7,194 bases of DNA, from the NCBI GenBank assembly GCA_015494245.1, contig WGBN01000242.1:1-7194 (forward strand). The letters run 5' to 3'. Below are positions 1-6,929 of the stretch, one piece after another. Under the pieces are notes generated by a model. The model did no database searches. It was not told the origin of the DNA and saw nothing but the letters and a program-made list of their open reading frames with translations. Source of the DNA: Saprospiraceae bacterium. GTDB lineage: Bacteria > Bacteroidota > Bacteroidia > Chitinophagales > Saprospiraceae. Position 1 is the stretch's first letter. The number at the start of each line of letters is the position of its first letter. A program made the translations under genes and the position numbers.

Positions 1-166
1 GGTTTAAGCTGATTCAACTTGATAGTTTGGTTTCTGATGGAGACAGATAGCCAAAAACTTAATGAACCATTGTTATATTAAAGAGTCGTTCTGATTTAAG
101 CATTTTAAGCAGCAAAGACGGCTTAAAAACGTTCTATCCGTAAACCGGCATCTCAAACACAGCAAC
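1..166. other. Non-coding region upstream of the first lipoprotein gene
   Basis: No credible gene is visible here on either strand. The stretch is more A+T-rich than the coding DNA, as expected for an intergenic region. I found no exact TAnnTTTG box on the plus strand, so the promoter of the gene starting at 167 is either divergent from consensus or outside the window. The bases just before the ATG at 167 show no Shine-Dalgarno sequence. Confidence 0.5.
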
Positions 167-973
167 ATGTACCTTTCAAAGCTCTCAAACCTCCTTTCGC
201 TCCTGTTTTTGGCATACGCATTGGCCGCTATCCAGGGCTGCAACATAGATGAAGTACCCAACCCCAACAACATCGTGCAAATTCCAAGCACCTTTGAGGT
301 GAAGTTTCACGAAGAAATCGGCCATCTCACGCGCAGCCTGATACTGGATTTGAGCACCCTGCGCTATTACGAATGCACAAACTATTCCATTCTGACCGAA
401 AAGGAATACGTGGATGGCGTCTTGGAAATCAGCCTCAAGGATGTACTCCCGCCGGAAACTTGCATATCCGGCAATGCTCAGGCCCACGACACCATTTCCC
501 TGGGTTATTTGATTGAGGGAGATCATCCCATTCGCTTCAGGGTTAAAAGCGTTATAGAAAACGATGGCGTGCTGCACGTCCAGGCCGATCGCTATACTTT
601 GGAGATGGAAAGCGAAGACGGCCTGGAAATTAAACGCTACGAATTGATGCGCCTGCCTGAAAATCTGGTTTGGGGATACATCAGCTACGAAAGCCCGCTT
701 ACAGACGTTGCCAACAACTTTATAAACGAGCTCTCTTCCATTACGACGCCTGCCCAACTCTTAGATGGAGACTACGCCTGGTTTTCATGGAGCCAGGGCG
801 AACTGGTTGAGGATGCATCTGTTACAGATCCCTCAGGCAGTGATTACCTCACCAAGGTATTTGTCAGAGAAAGCAAGCCGGAGGATGAAGAGGCGCTGCA
901 AAATTTGATAGACAACTACCGCTCCCAGGGCTTAGAGCTGAGTTGCTACACGGGCTGGAAGGGTTTGTTGTAA
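167..973 (+). CDS. Predicted lipoprotein of unknown function (268 aa)
   Basis: I do not recognise a named family. The first 24 residues form a signal peptide: a short polar start with one Lys (K5), a Leu/Ala-rich hydrophobic core at about 9-22, then the lipobox-like IQGC with the candidate lipidated cysteine at C25. The -2 Gln is unusual for a lipobox, so lipidation is likely rather than certain. The mature protein starts CNIDEVPNPNN, with acidic residues soon after the cysteine, which in some Bacteroidota accompanies transport of lipoproteins to the cell surface (inference). Residues about 43-170 alternate polar and hydrophobic residues like a beta-rich domain, with two cysteines (C70, C99) that could form a disulfide. 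The C-terminal 90 residues are acidic and contain a fourth cysteine, C260. The ATG at 167 is chosen because it gives a complete signal peptide. No Shine-Dalgarno sequence precedes it. The gene converges on the lipoprotein gene at 1019-1594 and is not in its operon. Confidence 0.8.
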   Translation: MYLSKLSNLLSLLFLAYALAAIQGCNIDEVPNPNNIVQIPSTFEVKFHEEIGHLTRSLILDLSTLRYYECTNYSILTEKEYVDGVLEISLKDVLPPETCISGNAQAHDTISLGYLIEGDHPIRFRVKSVIENDGVLHVQADRYTLEMESEDGLEIKRYELMRLPENLVWGYISYESPLTDVANNFINELSSITTPAQLLDGDYAWFSWSQGELVEDASVTDPSGSDYLTKVFVRESKPEDEEALQNLIDNYRSQGLELSCYTGWKGLL

Positions 974-1018
974 AACACGATGAGCGCGCAGAAGGCAGCC
1001 CGCCCCCGCGCCTGATGC
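974..1018. other. Convergent intergenic gap, no recognisable terminator
   Basis: Two genes end tail to tail only 45 bases apart. The gap is G+C-rich, with a CGCCCCCGCG run. The only pairing I see is a 5-bp GCGCG (984-988) with CGCGC (1007-1011) across an 18-base loop, with no T-tract on either side. Intrinsic termination is therefore not evident. Termination may depend on Rho or run into the facing gene. Confidence 0.4.
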
Positions 1019-1594
1019 TCAATCCAAATCGCGACAAACGCGAAGCAGTTGCACCAGAGCAGGTGTGATGCGCTCGATGTTGGCTCGCTCAGCCATATAA
1101 ATTTCCAAAGCTTCCTGAGAGCCGGTCAATTTGCCATCGCGATAAAACTCAACGGCAGCTTCTCCACCAATGGTGCGAATGCGCAGGCCGGGCAGGTCGC
1201 CGGGGTTCAAATCTGCAATCAGGCTGAAACCGCCATCTACATCTAATTTCAAGACATTCACCCGCACTTCCTCCTCGCCTTGGGCGTGGTTGTAAATGTG
1301 AAGAACGCAGTCTTCGCCCATTTCCACTTTCACATCTTTGAGCGATGGCAGCACTTTTTCCGATTTGGCGTATTCTTCACGCAGAGGTTTCAGGGCCTGT
1401 TGGATACGCCCCAGCTTGTCGTCTTCACTCACGGCCTGCTCGCGAAGACTTTGCATCAGGTCCTTGCCTGTCAGTTCTTCTGCATTTTCGTCTTGCTTTT
1501 GGCCGGAAGCATTCCCGGACTTATCGCTTTGGCAGGCGGAAAAACTCCACACCAGAAAAAACATAGCAGCAAAAAACAGATGTTGAAGCTTCAT
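1019..1594 (-). CDS. Predicted lipoprotein of unknown function downstream of secDF (191 aa)
   Basis: The N-terminus is a typical lipoprotein signal: Lys at 2, a Phe/Leu/Val-rich core at about 6-18, and the lipobox FSAC with the lipidated cysteine at C21. A short polar, acidic linker follows (about 22-45, rich in S, D, K, Q, E). Residues about 45-82 are highly charged and probably helical. Residues about 85-158 look like a small beta-rich domain with two further cysteines in the protein (C96, C187). The C-terminal third is again helix-like. I do not recognise a family and assign no function. Its ATG lies 65 bases after the secDF stop on the same strand with no promoter-like box between, so co-transcription with secDF is likely. 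No Shine-Dalgarno sequence is visible. A strong inverted repeat ends 12 bases before the ATG and could influence its expression. Being a lipoprotein, it should itself be exported through the Sec route (inference). Confidence 0.82.
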   Translation of the reverse strand: MKLQHLFFAAMFFLVWSFSACQSDKSGNASGQKQDENAEELTGKDLMQSLREQAVSEDDKLGRIQQALKPLREEYAKSEKVLPSLKDVKVEMGEDCVLHIYNHAQGEEEVRVNVLKLDVDGGFSLIADLNPGDLPGLRIRTIGGEAAVEFYRDGKLTGSQEALEIYMAERANIERITPALVQLLRVCRDLD

Positions 1595-1606
1595 AAGCGT
1601 AGCATT

Positions 1607-1646
1607 TTTTGCTGTTGCCTGTGCTAAGCAGCAGGCAACAGCAAAA
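1607..1646. repeat. Perfect 15-bp inverted repeat between secDF and the lipoprotein gene
   Basis: The left arm TTTTGCTGTTGCCTG (1607-1621) is the exact reverse complement of the right arm at 1632-1646, around a 10-base centre. The centre contains a further TGCT/AGCA pairing (1622-1625 with 1627-1630). The whole hairpin lies between the secDF stop (1660) and the lipoprotein ATG (1594). In the minus-strand transcript it is followed by an A-run, not a U-run, so it is not a standard intrinsic terminator. A role in mRNA processing, stabilisation of the secDF 3' end, partial termination or translation control is possible but not shown. Confidence 0.85.
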
Positions 1647-1659
1647 GCATGGAATCTTC

Positions 1660-4600
1660 TTATCGCGCAGCTTTCGCAAAAGAGCTCTTGCGACGCGTAT
1701 CAATGACTTTCTCATCTAATTTGCCGACAAAATCGGCCATGATGGGCGTAGCCACAAAGATGGAAGAGTATGTACCCACAACGATACCCACCAGAAGAGC
1801 AAAAGCAAAGCCCTTGATGGAGCCGCCACCGAAAACGAAGAGCACGAAGACCACAAAGAGCGTGGTTAAAGAGGTGATCACAGTCCGGCTGAGGGTGCTG
1901 TTGATGGCGTTGTTGTACATCTCGCGACGCGTACCGCCTATATAACTGTGGATGTACTCCCGCACGCGGTCAAACACCACCACCGTGTCGTTGATGGAGT
2001 AACCGATCACCGTCAGAATAGCCGCGATAAAGGCCTGATCAATCTCCATGGAGAAGGGGAATATCCCGTGAAACATGGAGAACATGCCCAGCGTAATGAT
2101 GGAGTCGTGGAACAGCGCCATCACAGCACCGAGGCTGTACTGCCACTTGTTGAAGCGAATGAAGATGTACAGGAAGATGAGCAGCAAAGCACCTAAGCCG
2201 GCCTTGTACGAACTGCGCGTAATATCATCGGCGATAACCGCCCCTACTTTGCTGGAGCTAATCAGGTGGGAAGTGCCCTCTGCCTCTGTATCCGTAAACT
2301 GCTCGTAAGTAATGTTTTCACCCGTAACGGCATTGATGCCTTCCAGCAATTTTGTCGTAACCTGCTCATCCACCTTCGGGCCGTCCTCATCTACGAGATA
2401 GCTCGTTACAATATTATAGGTGTTTTGCGTATTGACAGCTTTCACAACCGGCTCGTCCTGAAAGACCGTAGTCAGCTCCTTGCGAAGCTCATCGGCGGTA
2501 ACGTCTTTGGCGAAAGCCACGGTGTAAGAGTGCCCGCCTTTAAAGTCAATGCCGAGATCAAAGCCGCGCGTAAAGAATGAAATGAAACTGAGCAGCACCA
2601 GCGTACCGGAGATGACATAAGCGATTTTGCGCTTACCGAGCCAATCTACATTCACCTTGGTCAAGGTGCCCTTAGTGAGTTTCGTCCAGAAGGAAATGTT
2701 CCGGCCCTTCTTCTCCATCCACCAATCCATCAGCAGGCGGATGACCAGTACGGCCGTAAAGAGGGAGTACAATACGCCCACGATCAAAACCACGGCAAAA
2801 CCCTTGATGGGACCAAGGCCGTAATAGGCCAAAATGGCCGCCGTCAGCAGGGTGGTTACATTGGCATCTATGATGGCTGAATAAGAATACTTGAAGCCAT
2901 CCCTCACAGCTGCTCGCAGGGCTTTACCTGCCCGCAACTCTTCGCGCACGCGCTCAAAGATGATCACGTTGGCATCCACGGCCATACCGATGGTCAGGAT
3001 GATACCGGCGATGCCGGGCAGCGTCAGCACCGTGCCCATAGAGGCCAAAGTGCCGAAGATGAAGAAGACGTTAAGGAAAAGCGCTATGATGGAGAAAACA
3101 CCGGCAGAGTTGTAATAGAAAACCATAAAGGCCAACACCAGCAAAAAGCCGATCAGCAAGGCGCGGATAGAGCGGTTAATGTTGTCCTGTCCCAAAGAAG
3201 GTCCTACCACGCTCTCCTGGATGATGACCGGACGAGCCGGCAGTTTTCCAATTTCGAGCATGTTGGCCAGGTCGCGGGCTTCCTGCGTACTGAAGTTGCC
3301 CGTGATGGAAGTACGTCCGCCCAAAATAGCGCTTTGAACGGCCGGTGCGGAAATCACGCGATCGTCCAAAGTAATGGCGATCTGGCGGTTGTTGTCGCTA
3401 AAAGCGCGGGTCGTCATCTGGCCCCATGTTTGGGCTCCCTCCTGGTTCATGGTGAGCGAAACGCTCATTTTGCCCGTTTGGGGGTCCGGCTGAGGCCGGG
3501 CATCGACAATCACATCGCCTTCGAGGGGAGCCGTTCCTGAGGGCGGCACTTTCAAGGCATACAATTGATACAAATTGGTCTCTTCGCCCGTATCGTAATT
3601 CCGCATGGGGTCTTTCGACCAGGCGAATTTGATGTCGGGTTTAAAGAGCGAGCGCACTTCGGGGCGATTGAGGTATTCCATCACCAGGTCGCGCTTGTTT
3701 TTTTCGGCTACCCCCATAGTCGCGGGCGAGAACTGTCCCTGATTCGGCTGGAGCACATCAAACAAGGGGCCGTTTTGCTGTGCCAGGGGGTTGTTTTGAG
3801 AAAGGTCTATGGTATCTATGGTATATTGCGAGCTGTCTATGTTGCCCAGAGAATCCACCACATAAGTGGTATCTATGCGAAACTTCGGCTCGTTCTCCGT
3901 GCTGTCCTTCGTCGTCGCAACGCCCAGTTGGCGCAATTTTTCATTGGCAGCCACAAAGGCCTGTTGTATGCCCGGGTCGGTAAAGTTATAGACTTCCCAG
4001 AACTCCAGTTTAGCCGTTCCCTGCAAAAACTCACGGGCACGCTGCGGGTTTTCCACACCCGGCAGCTCGACGATAATGATGTCGCGGCTCTTGTCGAGAG
4101 AGATGTTTGGCTGGATGACACCGAGGCGGTCAATGCGCTCTTTGAGCAGCTTGTAAGTGCGATCTACCGTGCCGTCGGCCTCTTTACGCAAGACGGCAGC
4201 CACCTCCTCATCTGTCATTTGGGGGTTTAGCTCTTCCTGCAGGGTTTCGTTCAGGCGAAACAGGGAGTAGAGGCTGCGGCCGTTGGAGACTTCCTTCCAG
4301 GCCTTCAAAAAGAGGGTGATGAAATCTTCCTGGCTGTTTTTGGCAGCTTCTTTGGCTTTTTCCAGGGCCTCATTCAGCACCGGGTCGTCCTTGTAATCCT
4401 CTGCCAGTGTTTTGATGAAGTCGCTCAAATCTACTTGCAGCACGACGCTCATACCGCCCTTGAGGTCCAGGCCCAACGCCAGTTGTGCCGACTTGAGGTC
4501 CTGGTATGTAAAAGACTTGAGCAGAGGCAACTTATAGACCACCTCCGTGGACATGGAGTCCAGGTACTTTATACGGGCAGCTTTTTCTACGAGGTGCTTT

Positions 4601-4749
4601 TCCTCCTGAGGTACATTGGCAGCCATCTGTTTGGCATACTCATCGGCAGCTTGTTCCACTCGGTGGGCAGGTATGTACAAAGACAATTGCCATAGTGTTA
4701 CAATGCTCAACACCACGAGAAAAAACTTCACTAATCCTTTCCCTTGCAT
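1660..4749 (-). CDS. secDF: Fused protein translocase SecDF (1029 aa)
   Basis: SecDF is the accessory RND-type part of the Sec translocon. It uses the proton-motive force to pull preproteins across the inner membrane after SecA has pushed them through SecYEG. The protein is a complete SecD-SecF fusion, the usual form in Bacteroidota. The SecD half has a first membrane span at about 8-26, the motif GLDLKGG at 93-99, a large periplasmic region to about 510, and five spans at about 527-672. The second of its conserved blocks, GMAVDANVIIFERVREEL (588-605), carries D592, which corresponds to the proton-relay aspartate of SecD. The SecF half has a span at about 709-726, GIDFKGG at 733-739, a shorter periplasmic domain to about 845, and five spans at about 847-1003. 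Its matching block GYSINDTVVVFDRVRE (916-931) carries D921. The lengths and twelve predicted spans fit an intact enzyme. The ATG at 4749 directly precedes the first span. No Shine-Dalgarno sequence is present, and the bases before the start are A-rich. It probably has its own promoter (4898-4927) and a downstream lipoprotein partner in the operon. Confidence 0.97.
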   Translation of the reverse strand: MQGKGLVKFFLVVLSIVTLWQLSLYIPAHRVEQAADEYAKQMAANVPQEEKHLVEKAARIKYLDSMSTEVVYKLPLLKSFTYQDLKSAQLALGLDLKGGMSVVLQVDLSDFIKTLAEDYKDDPVLNEALEKAKEAAKNSQEDFITLFLKAWKEVSNGRSLYSLFRLNETLQEELNPQMTDEEVAAVLRKEADGTVDRTYKLLKERIDRLGVIQPNISLDKSRDIIIVELPGVENPQRAREFLQGTAKLEFWEVYNFTDPGIQQAFVAANEKLRQLGVATTKDSTENEPKFRIDTTYVVDSLGNIDSSQYTIDTIDLSQNNPLAQQNGPLFDVLQPNQGQFSPATMGVAEKNKRDLVMEYLNRPEVRSLFKPDIKFAWSKDPMRNYDTGEETNLYQLYALKVPPSGTAPLEGDVIVDARPQPDPQTGKMSVSLTMNQEGAQTWGQMTTRAFSDNNRQIAITLDDRVISAPAVQSAILGGRTSITGNFSTQEARDLANMLEIGKLPARPVIIQESVVGPSLGQDNINRSIRALLIGFLLVLAFMVFYYNSAGVFSIIALFLNVFFIFGTLASMGTVLTLPGIAGIILTIGMAVDANVIIFERVREELRAGKALRAAVRDGFKYSYSAIIDANVTTLLTAAILAYYGLGPIKGFAVVLIVGVLYSLFTAVLVIRLLMDWWMEKKGRNISFWTKLTKGTLTKVNVDWLGKRKIAYVISGTLVLLSFISFFTRGFDLGIDFKGGHSYTVAFAKDVTADELRKELTTVFQDEPVVKAVNTQNTYNIVTSYLVDEDGPKVDEQVTTKLLEGINAVTGENITYEQFTDTEAEGTSHLISSSKVGAVIADDITRSSYKAGLGALLLIFLYIFIRFNKWQYSLGAVMALFHDSIITLGMFSMFHGIFPFSMEIDQAFIAAILTVIGYSINDTVVVFDRVREYIHSYIGGTRREMYNNAINSTLSRTVITSLTTLFVVFVLFVFGGGSIKGFAFALLVGIVVGTYSSIFVATPIMADFVGKLDEKVIDTRRKSSFAKAAR

Positions 4750-4831
4750 ATCGTTGTAATTTTACTTATTTTATACATCTCCGTGCCGACAGCGGCCCGG
4801 AAAAATCAAAGTTTTTACGCCCGTGAAATCA

Positions 4832-4865
4832 GATAGTTTGGGCGGCTGGCGCCGCCCAAACTATC
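4832..4865. repeat. Perfect 15-bp inverted repeat with a 4-base loop in the secDF leader
   Basis: GATAGTTTGGGCGGC (4832-4846) pairs exactly with 4851-4865 around the loop TGGC. The loop-proximal part of the stem is almost all G-C, so the RNA hairpin should be very stable on either strand. It lies 67 bases past the dehydratase stop and 82 bases before the secDF start. Neither strand has a T-run after the stem, so it is a poor match to an intrinsic terminator, although it could still end or process the dehydratase transcript. If the promoter at 4898-4927 is real, the hairpin is inside the secDF 5' leader. Confidence 0.85.
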
Positions 4866-4897
4866 GCCCCAAGGGCATAGCTTTCCGAAAAACTGCG

Positions 4898-4927
4898 CAA
4901 ATATAGGAAGAAAACCTAAGTAGCACA
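4898..4927 (-). promoter_or_regulatory. Predicted Bacteroidota-type promoter for secDF
   Basis: On the minus strand TATATTTG (4905 to 4898) matches the Bacteroidota -7 consensus TAnnTTTG exactly. TGTG (4927 to 4924) lies 18 bases upstream, one mismatch from the -33 consensus TTTG. The position is just after the dehydratase stop codon and gives a transcript start near 4891, with a leader of about 140 bases before the secDF ATG. Known: the consensus for the phylum's primary sigma factor. Inferred: that this copy is used. Confidence 0.6.
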
Positions 4928-4932
4928 TACTC

Positions 4933-6816
4933 TCAGGCTTTTTTATCCAATTCTTCGTAAATGGAGTTTTGGCTCTTAAAAGAGGGCACCAGGGCCTTCA
5001 GGGCCGAAACAATCCACTGCTTGTTTTGGGTTTCGTACAAAGCCAGCAGGTTTTCTATGCCTTTCCGCACCTTTTCAAAAGGATATTCGCGCACGCGGGC
5101 GACGAGAATTTTCTCGTGATGCGTCGGCAAAGTACTCTCTTCAGAGGCCAACAATTCTTCATACAGCTTCTCGCCCGGCCGCAGGCCGGTAAAGCGAATT
5201 TCGATGTCCTGCCCGGGGATCAGCCCGGCCAGCAGAATCATCTTGCGCGCCAGGTCAACGATTTTCACGGAGCGCCCCATGTCGAAGACGTAGATCTCTC
5301 CGCCCTTGCCCATCACCGAGGCCTCCAGCACGAGGCGACAGGCCTCGGGAATGGTCATGAAGTAGCGCGTGATCTCCGGATGCGTTACCGTTACCGGCCC
5401 GCCGGCTTCGATCTGCTTTTTGAAAAGGGGAATGACTGAGCCGTTGGAGCCCAACACATTGCCAAAGCGAGTCGTAACAAAGCGGGGATGCTCCACGCCC
5501 CTTTTGCGCAAATCGCGGTCGAGCGACTGCACGTAGATTTCTGCCAGCCGCTTGGTCGCTCCCATGATGTTGGTGGGGTTGACGGCCTTGTCCGTGCTCA
5601 CCAGGACAAATTTTTCCACGCCATACTCCACCGAGAGATCAGCCATCAACTGCGTACCTCCCACATTGGCCAGGATGGCCTCCTGCGGATGCCGCTCCAT
5701 CATGGGCACGTGTTTGTAAGCTGCAGCGTGATAGACGATTTGGGGGCGGTTTTCTGAAAAAATTTTGCGCAGGCAGCTTTCATTGCGCACATCTCCTATG
5801 AGCACTTCAAAGCGATCGAATTTCAAGCGGTTGCGCAACTCCAACTCCAACTCGTGCAAAGGCGTCTCGGCCTGATCAATCAGCACCAGGCGTTCAGGCT
5901 CGAAAGCTACGAGCTGACGCACCAGCTCGCTGCCTATAGAGCCCGCCGCACCGCTTATCAAAATGACTTTGCCGGCCAGGGCCCGGTGCAGGTGGTCCGG
6001 CTGCAGCTCGATCGGCGCCCGCTCAAGCAAATCCTCTATGCGCATTTCCCGCATTTGGCGAAAGCTGAGCTTACCGTCCACCCAGTGTTCGGCAGGCGGT
6101 ACGTTTAAAACCTTCACGCCATGGCGCAAACACAAATCCAAAACCTTCTGCCGGCGGGCCGGAGGCACATCGGGATGCGAAAAAATCAACACATCTATGC
6201 TCGTAGTCTTCAAAAGGCGGGGCAAGAGCTCCGAAGGGAAAATGTCCACCCCCTGCATGCTCTTCTTCTCCAAACCCGGATCGTCATCTATAAAGGCCGC
6301 TACCTTGTAGCGCGTACCCTCTACCTGGGCCAGCAGGTTCTTCACCCGCAAACCCGCCGGGCCGGCGCCAAAAACCAATGCCTTTTTCTCCTCCTGGTTC
6401 TTATGCACATAGCGGAAGTACAGCATCTTCACAAAAGCCCGGTAACTCACCAACAAAGAACCCGTCAGGAAAAATTCGATGATCAAAAGGGAGTACGGAA
6501 AGAGAAAATGCCCGTCCAGGTAGTACATCAAAGGGTTCAAAGCCAAACCCATGATCAGCGTGCCCCACAACAAGGCCACAAAAATGCGCACCGCATCCTC
6601 AAAACTGGTGTGAAAAATGATGCCATAATAGGTGCGCACCTCCAAAAAGCCCCACAAACGCAGCACCAACAAGAAAAAAATGCCCTCCGGAAAGTAAAAA
6701 TAATCAATGGCCGCTATGGAAAAATTGAATCGCAACAAATGCGCCAATACGATAGATGCTGCCGACAAAAACAAGTCGAACAGCAGCACTCCCCAGCGTG
6801 GTATGTGTAACTTCAT
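4933..6816 (-). CDS. Membrane-bound nucleotide-sugar 4,6-dehydratase, WbpM/PglF/CapD type (627 aa)
   Basis: These enzymes convert a UDP-N-acetylhexosamine, usually UDP-GlcNAc, to its 4-keto-6-deoxy form using bound NAD(P). This is the first step to rare amino sugars for O-antigen, capsule or glycoprotein glycans. Four membrane spans occur at about 7-30, 41-60, 75-94 and 108-129. A first Rossmann domain has GAGPAG at 150-155. The catalytic extended-SDR domain has GAAGSIG at 289-295, HAAAYKHVPMME around 363-374, and the active-site region STDKAVNPTNIMGATK (407-422), with D409, K410, M418 and K422. A Met stands where most SDR enzymes have the catalytic Tyr, a known trait of the large membrane members of this family. 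GNVLGSNGSVIP (452-463) and LRPGEKLYEEL (545-555) are also family motifs. Length and domain order are normal. The frame is open to an ATG at 6867, but I chose 6816: it starts directly before the first span, and the upstream ATG overlaps the predicted promoter box. The exact substrate cannot be read from sequence. The gene is not inside a visible glycan cluster here. Confidence 0.93.
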   Translation of the reverse strand: MKLHIPRWGVLLFDLFLSAASIVLAHLLRFNFSIAAIDYFYFPEGIFFLLVLRLWGFLEVRTYYGIIFHTSFEDAVRIFVALLWGTLIMGLALNPLMYYLDGHFLFPYSLLIIEFFLTGSLLVSYRAFVKMLYFRYVHKNQEEKKALVFGAGPAGLRVKNLLAQVEGTRYKVAAFIDDDPGLEKKSMQGVDIFPSELLPRLLKTTSIDVLIFSHPDVPPARRQKVLDLCLRHGVKVLNVPPAEHWVDGKLSFRQMREMRIEDLLERAPIELQPDHLHRALAGKVILISGAAGSIGSELVRQLVAFEPERLVLIDQAETPLHELELELRNRLKFDRFEVLIGDVRNESCLRKIFSENRPQIVYHAAAYKHVPMMERHPQEAILANVGGTQLMADLSVEYGVEKFVLVSTDKAVNPTNIMGATKRLAEIYVQSLDRDLRKRGVEHPRFVTTRFGNVLGSNGSVIPLFKKQIEAGGPVTVTHPEITRYFMTIPEACRLVLEASVMGKGGEIYVFDMGRSVKIVDLARKMILLAGLIPGQDIEIRFTGLRPGEKLYEELLASEESTLPTHHEKILVARVREYPFEKVRKGIENLLALYETQNKQWIVSALKALVPSFKSQNSIYEELDKKA

Positions 6817-6864
6817 AGCGTTCGTATCGTCTCCATAGCAGCACCCATTGACCGCTAAGCGACA

Positions 6865-6872
6865 CAAAGATA
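6865..6872 (-). promoter_or_regulatory. Predicted -7 promoter box for the dehydratase gene
   Basis: TATCTTTG on the minus strand (6872 to 6865) is an exact TAnnTTTG match, 48 bases before the chosen ATG at 6816. I see no good TTTG-like -33 element at the normal spacing, so the call rests on the -7 box and its position alone. It also supports the 6816 start over the ATG at 6867, because that codon lies within the box. Confidence 0.5.
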
Positions 6873-6904
6873 CAGAACTATGCCGCGCTTTGGGGATTTT
6901 TTCT

Positions 6905-6912
6905 TATCTTTG
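6905..6912 (+). promoter_or_regulatory. Predicted -7 promoter box for the small membrane protein gene
   Basis: TATCTTTG at 6905-6912 is an exact TAnnTTTG match on the plus strand and would start transcription near 6918, about 60 bases before the ATG at 6981. The nearest TTTG upstream (6889-6892) is only 12 bases away, too close for a normal -33 element. The box is the mirror image of the one at 6865-6872, as in a divergent promoter pair. Confidence 0.5.
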
Positions 6913-6929
6913 GCCCTCTATAAGTCAAT

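Noticed and set aside
21..30. GATAGTTTGG shared with the hairpin arm at 4832-4841
   Set aside because: A 10-base match between two places in 7 kb is expected by chance many times over, and no partner arm exists near the first copy.
185..757. A 190-codon open frame on the minus strand opposite the first lipoprotein gene
   Set aside because: It is antisense to a gene with a clear signal peptide, its product has no recognisable motif, and it arises from codon bias of the plus-strand gene.
984..1011. GCGCG/CGCGC pairing as a terminator between the convergent genes
   Set aside because: Only five base pairs with an 18-base loop and no T-run on either strand.
1607..1646. Intrinsic terminator for secDF
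   Set aside because: The stem is strong, but on the minus strand it is followed by As instead of Ts, and there is no T-run on the plus strand either. It is kept as an inverted repeat only.
3565..4230. A 221-codon open frame on the plus strand inside secDF
   Set aside because: It lies fully opposite conserved SecD coding sequence, has no recognisable domain and is explained as a shadow frame.
6121..6810. A 229-codon open frame on the plus strand inside the dehydratase gene
   Set aside because: The product is rich in Q, H, R and K with no domain pattern, and the opposite strand encodes conserved Rossmann and membrane segments.
6817..6867. A 17-residue N-terminal extension of the dehydratase from an ATG at 6867
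   Set aside because: The extension is polar and Cys-rich, unlike family N-termini, and its start codon lies within the predicted -7 box. The ATG at 6816 fits better.
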